The notes below the pieces were generated by a model. That model made no database searches, was not told the DNA's origin, and saw nothing but the letters and a program-made list of their open reading frames with translations. Shown here piece after piece: positions 35,412 through 46,112 of a stretch of 64,000 nucleotides of DNA (positions are counted from its first letter, which is position 1; every line of letters starts with the position of its first letter). This DNA comes from an uncultured Sphaerochaeta sp. (GTDB lineage: Bacteria; Spirochaetota; Spirochaetia; Sphaerochaetales; Sphaerochaetaceae), in the NCBI RefSeq assembly GCF_963666015.1, contig NZ_OY762555.1, positions 372,001 to 436,000 of the forward strand. The letters are read 5' to 3'. Both the position numbers and the translations under genes were made by a program.

Positions 35412-36040
35412 TCAATGCACTGATTGGAGATATCATATCCATAGAAGAAGGAACCCTTTTCTTACGATGTGGCCATATCGAGTATACGCTTTCGGTTTCC
35501 AGCCAGACTGCCAGCACATTCAGCAATCTCTCGCTTGAAGCACGTAGGGGAGTTAGAGTCATGACCGTGCTGGTTCATAGAGAGGACAGCATGTCACTTT
35601 TCGGCTTCTCTGATGCAGATGAGCGGGAAGCTTTTCTTCAGTTACAGACAGTATCGGGAATCGGATCAAAACAGGCGCTCAAGATTCTCAGTGGTATCAA
35701 CGTTCGAAACCTTGCTGAGGCATTGGATAGTGGGAACCTGAAGTTGCTCTCATCGATTCCAGGGATTGGTCCGAAAACAGGACAAAAGATGATCCTTGCC
35801 CTGAGAAATGTACTGGTATTGGATGAGGATAAAGGAAGAAGCCAGAGTGGAACGAGAAAACAGGCACATCACCCTTACAGTGACATTATCAATGCACTTG
35901 TAGATATGGGGTATGATCGTCGTCTTGTAGAGGAAACCGTGGACAAGGTTACTGAGAACCAAGCTTCTGAGCTCGATAAGATGAGTCACCATGATGCCGA
36001 GGAACACCTGTTCCGTTTAAGCATCAAGCTGCTCGGATAA
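35408..36040 (+). CDS. ruvA: Holliday junction branch migration protein RuvA
   Basis: Holds the junction and recruits RuvB. The 210-residue protein has an N-terminal OB fold ([19 protein letters not shown]), two helix-hairpin-helix motifs ([16 protein letters not shown] and [17 protein letters not shown]) and a C-terminal RuvB-binding domain ([18 protein letters not shown]). It is coupled with ruvC and 16 bp before ruvB. Confidence 0.95.
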   Translation: MINALIGDIISIEEGTLFLRCGHIEYTLSVSSQTASTFSNLSLEARRGVRVMTVLVHREDSMSLFGFSDADEREAFLQLQTVSGIGSKQALKILSGINVRNLAEALDSGNLKLLSSIPGIGPKTGQKMILALRNVLVLDEDKGRSQSGTRKQAHHPYSDIINALVDMGYDRRLVEETVDKVTENQASELDKMSHHDAEEHLFRLSIKLLG

Positions 36041-36056
36041 CAGGGATACAATACAT

Positions 36057-37118
36057 ATGGAAACCAATCAACCGGATTTACACGAACTGATACAAAACTC
36101 CGTGACTTCTTCTTCCTTCCAGGAAGAGGGGGATAGACAGGAAAATATTCTTCGCCCAAAGCTGCTGAAGGATTTTCAGGGACAACAACGGCTCAAGGAT
36201 AACCTTGCAGTTTTTGTGCAAGCAGCACGGGAAAGAAAGGAGTCCTTGGACCATACGTTCCTTATCGGCCCCCCAGGACTGGGGAAGACCACCCTTGCAA
36301 GCATCATTGCCAATGAGATGGAAGCAGAGATTCGAATGACCAGCGCACCTGCCTTGGAAAAACCAAAGGATCTTGCTGGTATACTTACCAATGTCACCGA
36401 AGGATCTATTTTCTTTATTGATGAAATTCATCGACTCAAGCCTGCGCTTGAAGAAATGCTGTATATTGCCATGGAAGATTTTGAGATCGACTGGGTAATC
36501 GGTCAAGGACCTTCAGCCCGGACGATGCGTATTCCCCTTCCTAGGTTTACCTTGGTTGGGGCTACCACCAAAGCAGGTTCCGTTTCCAGCCCTCTCTCCT
36601 CACGATTCGGTATTACCTGTCATATCGAGTTCTACAATGAGAAAGAACTGGCACATATCATCAGGCGGTCTGCCCAGATCATGGATGTGCATATAGAGGA
36701 GGAGGCAATCATTCTCCTTGCTCGCTGTAGTAGGGGAACACCCCGTATAGCCAATCGTCTCTTGAGAAGATTGAGGGATTTTGCGGCTGTTATGGGTGAT
36801 GGTATTGTCACCACTGCCGTGGTAGACCATGGAATGGAACGACTCGGGATTGATACCAATGGGCTTGAAATGCAGGATCGCAACATATTGCGGACCATCA
36901 TAGAATTCTATGATGGGGGGCCTGTAGGCGCCGAGACCTTAAGTATCAGCGTAGGTGAAGCAATAGAATCCCTTGAGGATTTCTATGAACCATACCTGAT
37001 CCAGAAAGGATATTTGAAACGAACACCGCGTGGCCGTATGACCACTAAACTTGCCTATGAATTGCTGGGTATACCCTGCAAAAGGAATATGGATGACAAT
37101 CAAGGAATTCTCTTTTGA
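36057..37118 (+). CDS. ruvB: Holliday junction branch migration helicase RuvB
   Basis: AAA+ motor of branch migration, 353 residues. Walker A is [11 protein letters not shown], Walker [10 protein letters not shown], sensor 1 LVGATTKAG, and the arginine finger region is SSRFGI. The C-terminal winged helix ends with [17 protein letters not shown]. The N-terminal 25 residues are variable. It overlaps queA by 26 bp. Confidence 0.96.
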   Translation: METNQPDLHELIQNSVTSSSFQEEGDRQENILRPKLLKDFQGQQRLKDNLAVFVQAARERKESLDHTFLIGPPGLGKTTLASIIANEMEAEIRMTSAPALEKPKDLAGILTNVTEGSIFFIDEIHRLKPALEEMLYIAMEDFEIDWVIGQGPSARTMRIPLPRFTLVGATTKAGSVSSPLSSRFGITCHIEFYNEKELAHIIRRSAQIMDVHIEEEAIILLARCSRGTPRIANRLLRRLRDFAAVMGDGIVTTAVVDHGMERLGIDTNGLEMQDRNILRTIIEFYDGGPVGAETLSISVGEAIESLEDFYEPYLIQKGYLKRTPRGRMTTKLAYELLGIPCKRNMDDNQGILF

Positions 37119-38133
37119 CCTACCAGCACACCTGATCGCACAAACACCTGCTGACAAACGAGGGGAGGACCGACTTCTGGTACTGAACCGCAGTGATGGC
37201 AGTGTCGTCGATGAACAGATGCATCATTTTGCCTCCTTCCTTGAGGAAGGTAGTGTTGTGGTGGTGAATAACAGCAAAGTAAGGAAAGCACGGGTATACG
37301 CTACCAGTGATACCGGTAGTACTGTGGAATTTCTCTTTTTGGAGGAGAACCTTGACAACACCTGGCAGTGCATGGTCACCAAGGCAAAACGCCAGAAAGT
37401 AGGAAAGCACTATACGTTCAGCAACGAAGAGGGAAGCTACAGCCGAAAGGCCTGGATTACCGAAATCGGTGATGACGGGACTAGGACCGTTGCCTTTGAA
37501 TCTCCGCTGGATGAGATTTTTTTTCGTGAGCTTGGACATGTACCACTTCCACCGTATATCAAGCGAGATGATTCCTTTGCCGATGAGAAACGCTATCAGA
37601 CCATCTACGCAGAAACAGAAGGATCGGTCGCAGCACCCACTGCAGGGCTTCACTTCACTGAGGATATCCTCACTTCAATACGGAAGAAAGGTTGTCTAAT
37701 CGTACCCATAACGCTGCATGTTGGCCCTGGTACATTCCTACCAGTCAGAACAGAGCATCTGGATGACCATAAAATGCACTTTGAACGGTACGAGATCAGT
37801 GAAAAAGCGGCAAACATCATAACCCAGGCTCATAGGGATGGCAGAAAGATTGTAGCTACAGGGACAACCAGTGTCAGAACTCTTGAGAGCGCCTTCAATA
37901 GCGCAGAGCAACGCCTTGAGAGTGGAGAAGGACGGACAAATCTCTTTATCCGTCCCCCCTATCAATGGAAAGTGGTTGACCAGCTCCTGACCAACTTCCA
38001 CACCCCTGAATCAACATTGCTGGTACTCGTCTCTACCTTTGCAGGGAAACACCTCATTGATAGCGCTTACCAGCATGCCGTGGACAAGGAGTATCGCTTT
38101 TTCAGCTACGGGGATGCAATGTTCATTCGCTAG
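37093..38133 (+). CDS. queA: S-adenosylmethionine:tRNA ribosyltransferase-isomerase QueA
   Basis: Penultimate step of queuosine formation in tRNA. The 346-residue enzyme has [74 protein letters not shown] and [17 protein letters not shown]. The start at 37093 gives the conserved N-terminus. Tgt, an earlier enzyme of the same pathway, is at 61.7 kb. The stop overlaps the convergent tmk stop by four bases. Confidence 0.95.
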   Translation: MTIKEFSFDLPAHLIAQTPADKRGEDRLLVLNRSDGSVVDEQMHHFASFLEEGSVVVVNNSKVRKARVYATSDTGSTVEFLFLEENLDNTWQCMVTKAKRQKVGKHYTFSNEEGSYSRKAWITEIGDDGTRTVAFESPLDEIFFRELGHVPLPPYIKRDDSFADEKRYQTIYAETEGSVAAPTAGLHFTEDILTSIRKKGCLIVPITLHVGPGTFLPVRTEHLDDHKMHFERYEISEKAANIITQAHRDGRKIVATGTTSVRTLESAFNSAEQRLESGEGRTNLFIRPPYQWKVVDQLLTNFHTPESTLLVLVSTFAGKHLIDSAYQHAVDKEYRFFSYGDAMFIR

Positions 38134-38735
38134 AAGAGAATCTCCTGGATGTTTCTTGCAATCTCCTCCTTTGGGAGGAGCCCATCAAGTCTCACCAGCG
38201 TTACTTCTTTGCCGAGTGTTTCAAAAATACGCTCATAGTTTTCTTTTACCTTTTCGAGAAACTCATGACGCTCGAACAACTCTTCCTGATCCCCTCTTCC
38301 CTTGATCCTTCTCAGGCATTCATCAACCGGAGTATCAATGAAGAATAAATACTGGGGGGAAGGAAAGGCATTGAGCCTCTGTATCGTCTCGAAATCACTG
38401 TCAACACTTTGGTATGCCAAGGAAGAGTATAAATAGCGGTCACAGATGACCAGTTTTTCCTCATCCAAGTCCCGCATAAGACCATTAACCGGATTATTAA
38501 GATGGTCTTCTCGGTCAGCTGCATAGAGCATAGCCAGTGCTAGAGGTGTGGTAACAATTTGCTTTCTCAGCACGGAACGAACCAGCCGTCCGATTGGTTT
38601 ATCGGTAGGTTCGAAGGTTGCACGGCAGGGACGGTCATTCTGGTCACAATATTCTGCAAGCAACTGCATCTGGGTAGTGGTACCAGCTCCATCCAATCCC
38701 TCGAAAACAACAAAATTCTGCAATACTGAAGGCAT
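38130..38735 (-). CDS. tmk: dTMP kinase with altered P-loop
   Basis: Phosphorylates dTMP to dTDP. The 201-residue protein aligns with the family over FVVFEGLDGAGTTTQ, LYAADREDHL, VICDRYLYSSLAYQ, FFIDTPVDECLRRI and the C-terminal region. Residue 19, where the P-loop normally has Lys (GxGKTTQ), is Thr. The start at 38735 has AGGAG eight bases before it. An upstream in-frame extension to 38801 lacks homology. If active, another basic residue must serve the beta-phosphate. Confidence 0.85.
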   Translation of the reverse strand: MPSVLQNFVVFEGLDGAGTTTQMQLLAEYCDQNDRPCRATFEPTDKPIGRLVRSVLRKQIVTTPLALAMLYAADREDHLNNPVNGLMRDLDEEKLVICDRYLYSSLAYQSVDSDFETIQRLNAFPSPQYLFFIDTPVDECLRRIKGRGDQEELFERHEFLEKVKENYERIFETLGKEVTLVRLDGLLPKEEIARNIQEILF

Positions 38736-38884
38736 ATCCATATCTCCTATCGTATCTCTATGGTACGGTAAATACACCACAAGGTAAATCAGTTTTTTCA
38801 CGCATTAATAAGAGATAATCTGGAAAAGGGAGGTGCCCAAGCCATGCACTATCGGCTATACTTGTACAGAAAGGTGTAAGAGGC

Positions 38885-41800
38885 GTGCGATATCATACAA
38901 CGTTGAAGGACATAACCATCTCGGTACTCGTGCTTGTCAGTTGTGCCATTCTCACCCTATGGGGGATGGTATATCTTGATATGCGGAATCCAAGCCGATA
39001 TCTTTCCGATTACTTGATTTCCTCCCTCGAGCAGAGCGGCTCATTTACTTTCTCCGCTACCGGTATAGAACGTACATTCCTCAGGGATCTGACCATCCTC
39101 AAACCATCATTATCTAAGGATGATAAAATGCTTGCCTCTGCAGAAGAGGGAACCATCAAGGGAGGTATCCCCTTGCTTGTCCAATCTGTCATGCAAGGAA
39201 ACAGACGTGTGTCTCTTGAACTGGAACAAGTACAGGTGCAACTGGATGAATCATCTTCCCTTTCACAGAGTAGGAATGGGACACCTAATCTTGTCAGTCG
39301 TTGGTTGCAGGAAAACACATTCCAAGTCCATACAGACTCTTTGGAAGGATCCTTCAGTACTTCCTCATTCACCGCTGATGTACACCAAGCTGCCTTCAAT
39401 TTCGAAATGCAGAGAGGAGATACTCTTCCTTCACTGCAGGCAAGAGCCGGAGGTGTTTCGCTACAGATTGGCAGTACAGATGTTACGCTAGAAGGAACAA
39501 TTCTCAATCTCAACAGACAGGGTACTGTTTCTTTCACTTCATCTCTTTCGACCCTAAGAACACAACAAGGGTATGGAAGTATGGAAAACCTTGTAGCCCA
39601 AGGATCCATCACAGGTTTCAATCTTCCAACAGATGTAGGATTGCTATCCCTCTCTGCTGCAAATTTCGATGCACAACTACCAAGACTAACGTTTTCAATG
39701 CCTGAGTTCAGCGGTACGGTATCACTGGAACAAGGTAGACCACAACTTGCTACTCTCTCCTTTGACGAAATGATCATGCGCAGCAATCAGATGGAACTGT
39801 ATGCTCCAACAACCACATTGCAGGGAAGTTGGAGTGAAGGACAACTCTCCCTTGGTGCTGCGACGAAGGAGGGAGAACCACTTACCTTCATTGTGCAGGA
39901 TACACTCTCCCTAGACAGTAACAGTCTGATTCTCAATGCCCGATATCAGAGCGAGGGTGAGAATATAGAAGCATCCGTATTACTCAATCAGATAACCTAC
40001 CAACGGGAAGATCTTACAGCTCACCTGGATTCCGTATCCATAAGTGGTGATGCACAACTGAAAGATGCTGTTCTTGAGAATGCCTCAGCAAGCATGTCCG
40101 CCAGCAGTACATTCTCCCTTCTTTCAGAGGGGATAGAAGCTGCTTCCCCTCTTACATCAACAGTTCGTTATGAGAAAGATCGATCCTCATTGAGCGCCTC
40201 CCTTACTTTTGAGGAGTTGGTATCTTCTTTCACCGATGGACCAATGTATACCCGCCTTTCATACCAGGGTAATGTGCTTGGAAGACAACTTCAAGGAGAG
40301 ATATCTCTTGATGAACGGTTTGGCCTGCTTTCAGTATACAACCTCCCAAAAGAGGGAGTCGGGTCCCTTCATTTCAGCTCACGAATGGATGAATTCCCTC
40401 TTTCATTCCTTTCTCCCACAATCACTCGCTATGCGCCATTCTTGCAACCGTATTATGATGAGGTGACAAATCTTACAGGGAACATTTCATTCCAGTCAGA
40501 AACGGGGCAGGGGGCTGTCATGCCATTCGACGGCACCCTTGCCATTGATCTTGCGCTTAGGCAGATGAAAATCGGAAAGATTGAGACAGATGCAGGATTC
40601 ATCTTCCAAGGGTATGTAGAGAAGGATGTTCTCGATGTAGAGGCATTGACCATCGCCACCAGTGGATACAGATTGGTGTACACAGGAAAAACCGACTTGT
40701 ATGACTGGCTTCCCAGTGGTCAATTGGATCTTTTCAGGAGCCTTGACGGACAACTACTTGGAAGTATCAATTTCTTCGATGAACCACCAAAGCAGTATCG
40801 GTTCAAGATGACCACACCGTTTGAACAATCCCTCTTTATAGAGGGGATTGTAAGTTCATCCCCACAAAATCTCCTGATTGGAGACGCCCAGCTTGGAATT
40901 TTCGAAACGCTCTATCCTTTCTCGTTCCTATTGCAGACCAGTACGTTACAGCTTTCCATCAAACAAGAAGATGCATTTTCTTTATCCACAAACCTTGCTC
41001 CACCGATTGTGGCTGACGTCACCAGCAATGGGCTGACACTCCCGAACCAAGGGTTCTTTGCAAATGCCGAGATTTTTGGTGAGACACAGCTGACATTTAG
41101 CAATGCTCGTAGCTGGAGCATTGAAAGTGATCTCCTTACAATAGGGAATGTATTCTTCCAAGATCACATCTATACACTACAGACCCCTGTATCAATAACG
41201 CAGGAGAGCATCATCTTGTCTCGAATCTTACTGACTGATGAAGAGGATACAGAACTAAAAAGTACATTATCCTACAGGGGGACTGATTTCCTAACCTTGG
41301 CTAAACAATCCTTCCTCGCGCCATTCGATGCTTCGTTTACCTTGGCATCCAAAGATGACAGGAAAATTGCCATCTCTCTCATGGGTGAAGATCACCGTAT
41401 CAGTACCGTGGTCAAGCTTACCGAACTGCCACTCGATAGATTCTCTAGCTATGGTAAAGGTGTGGTAGTCAATCTGGATATCCTTGGATATACCGATCTC
41501 AAGCAAACTATCAGTGCCGATGGATTACTGATCGCAAGGAAAGGAGAGGGTATATTCTCTACAAAGATTGAAGCGAGTGACACCATTCTCAATCTTTTTG
41601 ACTCACGATTCTCACAAGGAGATCTTTCCTATGCAGGTAATCTATTGCTGATCAATGGGAATAAAGCCTTGAGTGAAGGCATATTCTCACACATCCGTAA
41701 GCTCTCCTATAAAGAGCAACAGAGCAAAGCTAACTATACCCTGGCGCTCGATCTCGGGAAAATGGAAACACTCTTTGATCTTCCTTCAGCTCTCGCCCCG

Positions 41801-43528
41801 ATCAGGGAAGGGAGGGCAAAAGCTGTGCTTTCACTCTCAGACGTCCTCTTATATGGTGAGGGTGGGATCGCTGATGGAGTGTATGCACTCTCTCTCGATG
41901 TTCCAAAACTTTCCATTGAAAGCGAATTCCTCTCATTCAACTATGACCTGACAACACAAAACATAAGGGGAGCAGCAGATGCAGCATTTGGAATTGGTTT
42001 ATCAGTCCAAGGTTCTCTTGCAGAGGAAGATTTCGGTCTTCTCATTGAAGACATACATTTTCCGTTGAACCTACTCAACCGCACTTTCCTCAAACCAGTG
42101 TTCAGTTTTTTGGACGGCATTGCAGAAGGGGAGGTTTTCTTGGGTGGAAGCAAAGATTCACCACGTCTCTATGGGCAGGTTTCAGTCAATTCATCCAGAA
42201 TGGAACTGTTCTGGCTACCTGAAGATATCATTACCATGAAGAATATTACCGCCACTTTGGATGGGACACGTGCGATCACCCCAAATACACCATTCTTCTC
42301 GACCAACACGATTACAGGTAAAACAGTTGAAGGTTATGGTAAACTTGGAGCAAATTTCGATGGATTACGCCTACTCAACTACGAAATACATGCTGACAGT
42401 GGCAATGAAATGCTCTATGTATGGATCCCCATGCAGGGTTTTGATGTAGACATCCGTACCTATGCAGGAGGTACATTCAACCTATTTGGTGTGGGCTTTG
42501 AGACATGGCTCGATGGAGAGGTGACCATCCAGGACACCACTATCAGCTTGGGAATCAAGGATCTTCCATACTGGTATGTGGCAAACAACCTCACGACTAC
42601 TGATTTCTCGGTGGTTACTGGAAGAAATGTTTCCTTTTTCTATCCAAATACACCCAATCCATTTATCCAGGCAACCATCACGGAAAACCAAAATATCAAT
42701 TTTACCTATGATCATATTACCGATGAATTCGTAATCGATGGGAACCTATCGTTCAGAAGTGGAGAGTTCTACTACTTCCAGAAAAACTTCTTTATCACTG
42801 AAGGATCACTCTCGCTTCATACTGATGCTCTCTCCGGGCAGAACACCATCCAGCCCACCATCAATCTGAGAGCAAAATTGACAGATTTTGATGCACAGGG
42901 AAACAGGGTGGATATCTTCCTGGTATTACGAGAATCAAGCCTTACGAATCTCAACCCACAATTCGAATCGACACCACCGAAGGATGTGAACGAGATACTC
43001 GAGATTCTTGGTCAATCAATCCTTCCTACCGGTGCGTATGGACAGGTCAACCTCTACAGTGTTGCAAGTCTTGCAGCAGCAGCCACTGACGTTGCTGAAC
43101 GGCTGGGATATTTACAGACCAGTCAATCAACCTTGCTAACTGATTCAATCCGCATATCATTGGGCCTTGATATGTTCTCCATCCGTAGCAACATTCTGCA
43201 GAATATCCTCATCGATGCTCTTCCTGGAGGAAGCTTGGCCAACCTCAGTCCTCTTGCACGATATCTGAACAATACCACCATATTTATGGGCAAGTACGTG
43301 GGTGAGCAATTCTTCCTGCAAGCATTGGTCCACCTTACTGCCACCGATGGAACAAAGACCACCAGATCGTTCATATCCCCCGATCTTTCACTTGATCTTG
43401 AACTGTCACTTGACTGGCAGAATCCCATAGGGACATTCTCCTTCTTTACCCAACCCAATGAGTTGTCGTTTATCAATATTTTAGATACCATTGGTTTTAG
43501 TGTAACCAGAAGGTTTGTTCTGCGTTAA
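38885..43528 (+). CDS. tamB: TamB-family inner-membrane/periplasmic protein
   Basis: Very large protein (1,547 residues) with one N-terminal membrane helix (about 10-30), a long repetitive beta-rich chain spanning the periplasm and a C-terminal TamB (DUF490) domain. Landmarks include NGNKALSEGIFSHIRK, RSGEFYYFQKNFFITEGSLS and PPKDVNEILEILGQSILPTG. TamB-type beta grooves are thought to carry lipid between membranes or to help outer-membrane assembly. The GTG start has AAGGTG eight bases upstream. bamA follows after 23 bp, a pairing known in bacteria that lack TamA. Confidence 0.85.
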   Translation: MRYHTTLKDITISVLVLVSCAILTLWGMVYLDMRNPSRYLSDYLISSLEQSGSFTFSATGIERTFLRDLTILKPSLSKDDKMLASAEEGTIKGGIPLLVQSVMQGNRRVSLELEQVQVQLDESSSLSQSRNGTPNLVSRWLQENTFQVHTDSLEGSFSTSSFTADVHQAAFNFEMQRGDTLPSLQARAGGVSLQIGSTDVTLEGTILNLNRQGTVSFTSSLSTLRTQQGYGSMENLVAQGSITGFNLPTDVGLLSLSAANFDAQLPRLTFSMPEFSGTVSLEQGRPQLATLSFDEMIMRSNQMELYAPTTTLQGSWSEGQLSLGAATKEGEPLTFIVQDTLSLDSNSLILNARYQSEGENIEASVLLNQITYQREDLTAHLDSVSISGDAQLKDAVLENASASMSASSTFSLLSEGIEAASPLTSTVRYEKDRSSLSASLTFEELVSSFTDGPMYTRLSYQGNVLGRQLQGEISLDERFGLLSVYNLPKEGVGSLHFSSRMDEFPLSFLSPTITRYAPFLQPYYDEVTNLTGNISFQSETGQGAVMPFDGTLAIDLALRQMKIGKIETDAGFIFQGYVEKDVLDVEALTIATSGYRLVYTGKTDLYDWLPSGQLDLFRSLDGQLLGSINFFDEPPKQYRFKMTTPFEQSLFIEGIVSSSPQNLLIGDAQLGIFETLYPFSFLLQTSTLQLSIKQEDAFSLSTNLAPPIVADVTSNGLTLPNQGFFANAEIFGETQLTFSNARSWSIESDLLTIGNVFFQDHIYTLQTPVSITQESIILSRILLTDEEDTELKSTLSYRGTDFLTLAKQSFLAPFDASFTLASKDDRKIAISLMGEDHRISTVVKLTELPLDRFSSYGKGVVVNLDILGYTDLKQTISADGLLIARKGEGIFSTKIEASDTILNLFDSRFSQGDLSYAGNLLLINGNKALSEGIFSHIRKLSYKEQQSKANYTLALDLGKMETLFDLPSALAPIREGRAKAVLSLSDVLLYGEGGIADGVYALSLDVPKLSIESEFLSFNYDLTTQNIRGAADAAFGIGLSVQGSLAEEDFGLLIEDIHFPLNLLNRTFLKPVFSFLDGIAEGEVFLGGSKDSPRLYGQVSVNSSRMELFWLPEDIITMKNITATLDGTRAITPNTPFFSTNTITGKTVEGYGKLGANFDGLRLLNYEIHADSGNEMLYVWIPMQGFDVDIRTYAGGTFNLFGVGFETWLDGEVTIQDTTISLGIKDLPYWYVANNLTTTDFSVVTGRNVSFFYPNTPNPFIQATITENQNINFTYDHITDEFVIDGNLSFRSGEFYYFQKNFFITEGSLSLHTDALSGQNTIQPTINLRAKLTDFDAQGNRVDIFLVLRESSLTNLNPQFESTPPKDVNEILEILGQSILPTGAYGQVNLYSVASLAAAATDVAERLGYLQTSQSTLLTDSIRISLGLDMFSIRSNILQNILIDALPGGSLANLSPLARYLNNTTIFMGKYVGEQFFLQALVHLTATDGTKTTRSFISPDLSLDLELSLDWQNPIGTFSFFTQPNELSFINILDTIGFSVTRRFVLR

Positions 43529-43551
43529 ACAAGCATATACGAGGAGCTACC

Positions 43552-46110
43552 ATGAACATGCGGAAATCGCGCCGTTTCTTTTGCGCAATTCTTATCATTC
43601 TATTTTCCTTTTCTCTGTTGAGTGCCGCTGAAGAGGCCCCCTGGTACATAGGCAAGAGAATTGCATCCTTCTCCAATACAGGCTTGCAAAATGTCGCTGA
43701 AAGTACAATTTTAGATATTCAATATACATACTTGGATGAACCTTTTACTGATGAGTTGTTCAATGATTTGCAAGGAGAGCTCTATTCTCTGGATTATTTT
43801 TCGTATTTTCTTGCTGAAGCACAACGAACAGGGGAGGGGAACAACGAACTTGAAATCGTCATGGATTTTTATGAATTGCCCTATATCAACCAGGTTTCAA
43901 TTGAAGGCAATACAGGGATAAAGACGAAAAATATCGAGGAAGTTCTCCTCAGTGGGAAAGGTACATTCCTGCAGGAGCAGAATATTGAACGATCCAAGGA
44001 AGAGATCAGAAAGCTCTATGAAGAGAAAGGATATGCCGATATAGAAATTTCATCTTCTTATGAGATTGATGAAACCACAAATATAGTGAGCCTGGTTTTT
44101 ACCATTGAAGAGAACAAGCAGAAAAGAATTGGAGAGATTATCTTTGAGGGCAATACAACACTTGCAAGTGATCAACTTGAGAAACAACTTTCCTCAAAGA
44201 CCATCAGTTACTTCAATAGCGGCTATTACAATCCATCAACCATTGAGACTGATAAAAAGAACCTTATCACATTCTACCAGAGTAATGGTTTTGTCGATGC
44301 TGCCATTTCAGATGTGAGAACAGAAGATATCAGTAGAGAGGACGATGAATATACACGACTAAGGGTCATTTACCAAATTGAAGAAGGGGAACAGTGGAAA
44401 TTTGGTGGTATCGAGGTAGAAGGAAATACTGTATTCAGTGATGAACAGTTCCAGAATCTTGTCAGCATGAAAAAAGGGGCTGTCCTCGATATCAGCCGTG
44501 TTCAGAAAGAGATAGAGGCAGTGACTGACCTGTATTGGAACAATGGCTACATCTTCAACCTTATTTCCAGTGACATGGTCCGTGACGAAGAAGATAATGT
44601 CATCACCTTCATCCTCACTGTACAGGAAAACCAACAAGCCATCGTGGAAGATATCCGTATCGAGGGTCTCACCAAAACGAAACCCTATGTGTTTGAACGC
44701 GAATTGACATTCAGTCGCGGCGATGTTTTCAGCAAGGAAGCTTTGATCCGAAGTGCACAGAATATCTACAACACATTGATCGTTACCGATGTACAGTTTG
44801 ACATTATCAATGGTAGTGAGGAAGGAACCGTTGTTCCTGTCTACACCGTTGTTGAAGGGAACCAGATGGATATCCAGTTCGGGGCAACCTTTGGTGGAAA
44901 CGTGGATGGGTTCCCTGTCTCAGGATTCCTGCAATGGTCTGACAAAAACCTTGGCGGAACAGGCAGGGACCTGGCGATAACCACCAACCTGAGTCCTGAT
45001 ACCCAGAATTTCTCCATATCATTTACTGATGGATGGTTCAAGGATTACCGTTGGTCGAATGGCTTGAGTTTCAACTTCGAGAGAAGCAAGAAGGAGAGCG
45101 TCCTGCAACGGGGAATTGGAAGTGATTACTATACAGGTCATGATGTCGCAATATTAGAAGATAATGCATATCCACTTGGATATGACAGTTATCTCAGTTA
45201 TCTGGCAGCAGACAAGGCACTTCCTTCGAACTCTGATCTGATGAGTTATCTGTATTACCGAATATCCCTTGGATATAACACTGGTTATACCTTCATGTTC
45301 CGTCCTGGCTCCCTCACCGTAGGAGGAGGGCTTTCCATCGGACTCAACTTTGCTGACTATAACCATGCGGTCTATGACCCTTATGAACGATTGATCAAGG
45401 CGTACGGTGACCGTTGGCAGTTCAGCAACCGACTCAGCCTTTCCTTCGCCTGGGATGGCCGTGACCGAATCGAAAATACCAGCAAGGGATACTACCTCAG
45501 CCAGAGTTTCACCTATGCAGGTGGTATTCTTGGTGGTCTTTCCAACTACATCAAGACCTCTTCGTCTGCAAGTGGATATGTGACCCTCTTCTCATTTGAG
45601 CTTGCAGAAAAAAATGCCAATGTTGTGTTGGGTGCAACCACCACTGTCAGTGCAATGCTGCCCCAGTACTATAACAATAAATATGACACAAACGGTTGGG
45701 ATTGGTACGATGCAAAACAAGGAGCTACCCGCTATGAGATGCTCTATATCGATGGTATGAATACCGGGCGTGGTTTCTCCGTTATCTTTGACCAGGCATA
45801 CCTTTGGGACAACCAGGTTTCTATCAGCTGGCCTCTTGCCCACAATGTGCTCTCAGCAGAGATCTATGGTAGTGCCACGGGTGTGAGTACCGATTTACAG
45901 AACATCGCTCCATCCTCACTTGCTTGGTACTACTCCATGGGAGCAGGTATCAAGTTGAAAGTACCTGGATTCCCACTGGGATTGTATCTGGTGAAAAACG
46001 CAAGTTTTATTGATGATACCTTTGCATGGGATGGAGGAACCATCTTCCGGGGTAGCAGTGAAGACAGTGGATTAAAATTGGTTCTTGCGATCACCACAAC
46101 GCTGTATTGA
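43552..46110 (+). CDS. bamA: outer-membrane protein assembly factor BamA (Omp85)
   Basis: Inserts beta-barrel proteins into the outer membrane. The 852-residue protein has a signal peptide ending near FSLLSA/AE, five POTRA-like repeats (about 30-430; e.g. ISNVSIEG-type turns INQVSIEGNTGIK, IGEIIFEGNTTLAS, FGGIEVEGNTVFS, VEDIRIEGLTKTK) and a C-terminal barrel from about 430. The lid-loop region carries GMNTGRGFS in place of the usual VRGF. AGGAG precedes the start. It lies between tamB and mutS, whose start follows its stop by two bases. Confidence 0.93.
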   Translation: MNMRKSRRFFCAILIILFSFSLLSAAEEAPWYIGKRIASFSNTGLQNVAESTILDIQYTYLDEPFTDELFNDLQGELYSLDYFSYFLAEAQRTGEGNNELEIVMDFYELPYINQVSIEGNTGIKTKNIEEVLLSGKGTFLQEQNIERSKEEIRKLYEEKGYADIEISSSYEIDETTNIVSLVFTIEENKQKRIGEIIFEGNTTLASDQLEKQLSSKTISYFNSGYYNPSTIETDKKNLITFYQSNGFVDAAISDVRTEDISREDDEYTRLRVIYQIEEGEQWKFGGIEVEGNTVFSDEQFQNLVSMKKGAVLDISRVQKEIEAVTDLYWNNGYIFNLISSDMVRDEEDNVITFILTVQENQQAIVEDIRIEGLTKTKPYVFERELTFSRGDVFSKEALIRSAQNIYNTLIVTDVQFDIINGSEEGTVVPVYTVVEGNQMDIQFGATFGGNVDGFPVSGFLQWSDKNLGGTGRDLAITTNLSPDTQNFSISFTDGWFKDYRWSNGLSFNFERSKKESVLQRGIGSDYYTGHDVAILEDNAYPLGYDSYLSYLAADKALPSNSDLMSYLYYRISLGYNTGYTFMFRPGSLTVGGGLSIGLNFADYNHAVYDPYERLIKAYGDRWQFSNRLSLSFAWDGRDRIENTSKGYYLSQSFTYAGGILGGLSNYIKTSSSASGYVTLFSFELAEKNANVVLGATTTVSAMLPQYYNNKYDTNGWDWYDAKQGATRYEMLYIDGMNTGRGFSVIFDQAYLWDNQVSISWPLAHNVLSAEIYGSATGVSTDLQNIAPSSLAWYYSMGAGIKLKVPGFPLGLYLVKNASFIDDTFAWDGGTIFRGSSEDSGLKLVLAITTTLY

Positions 46111-46112
46111 GT

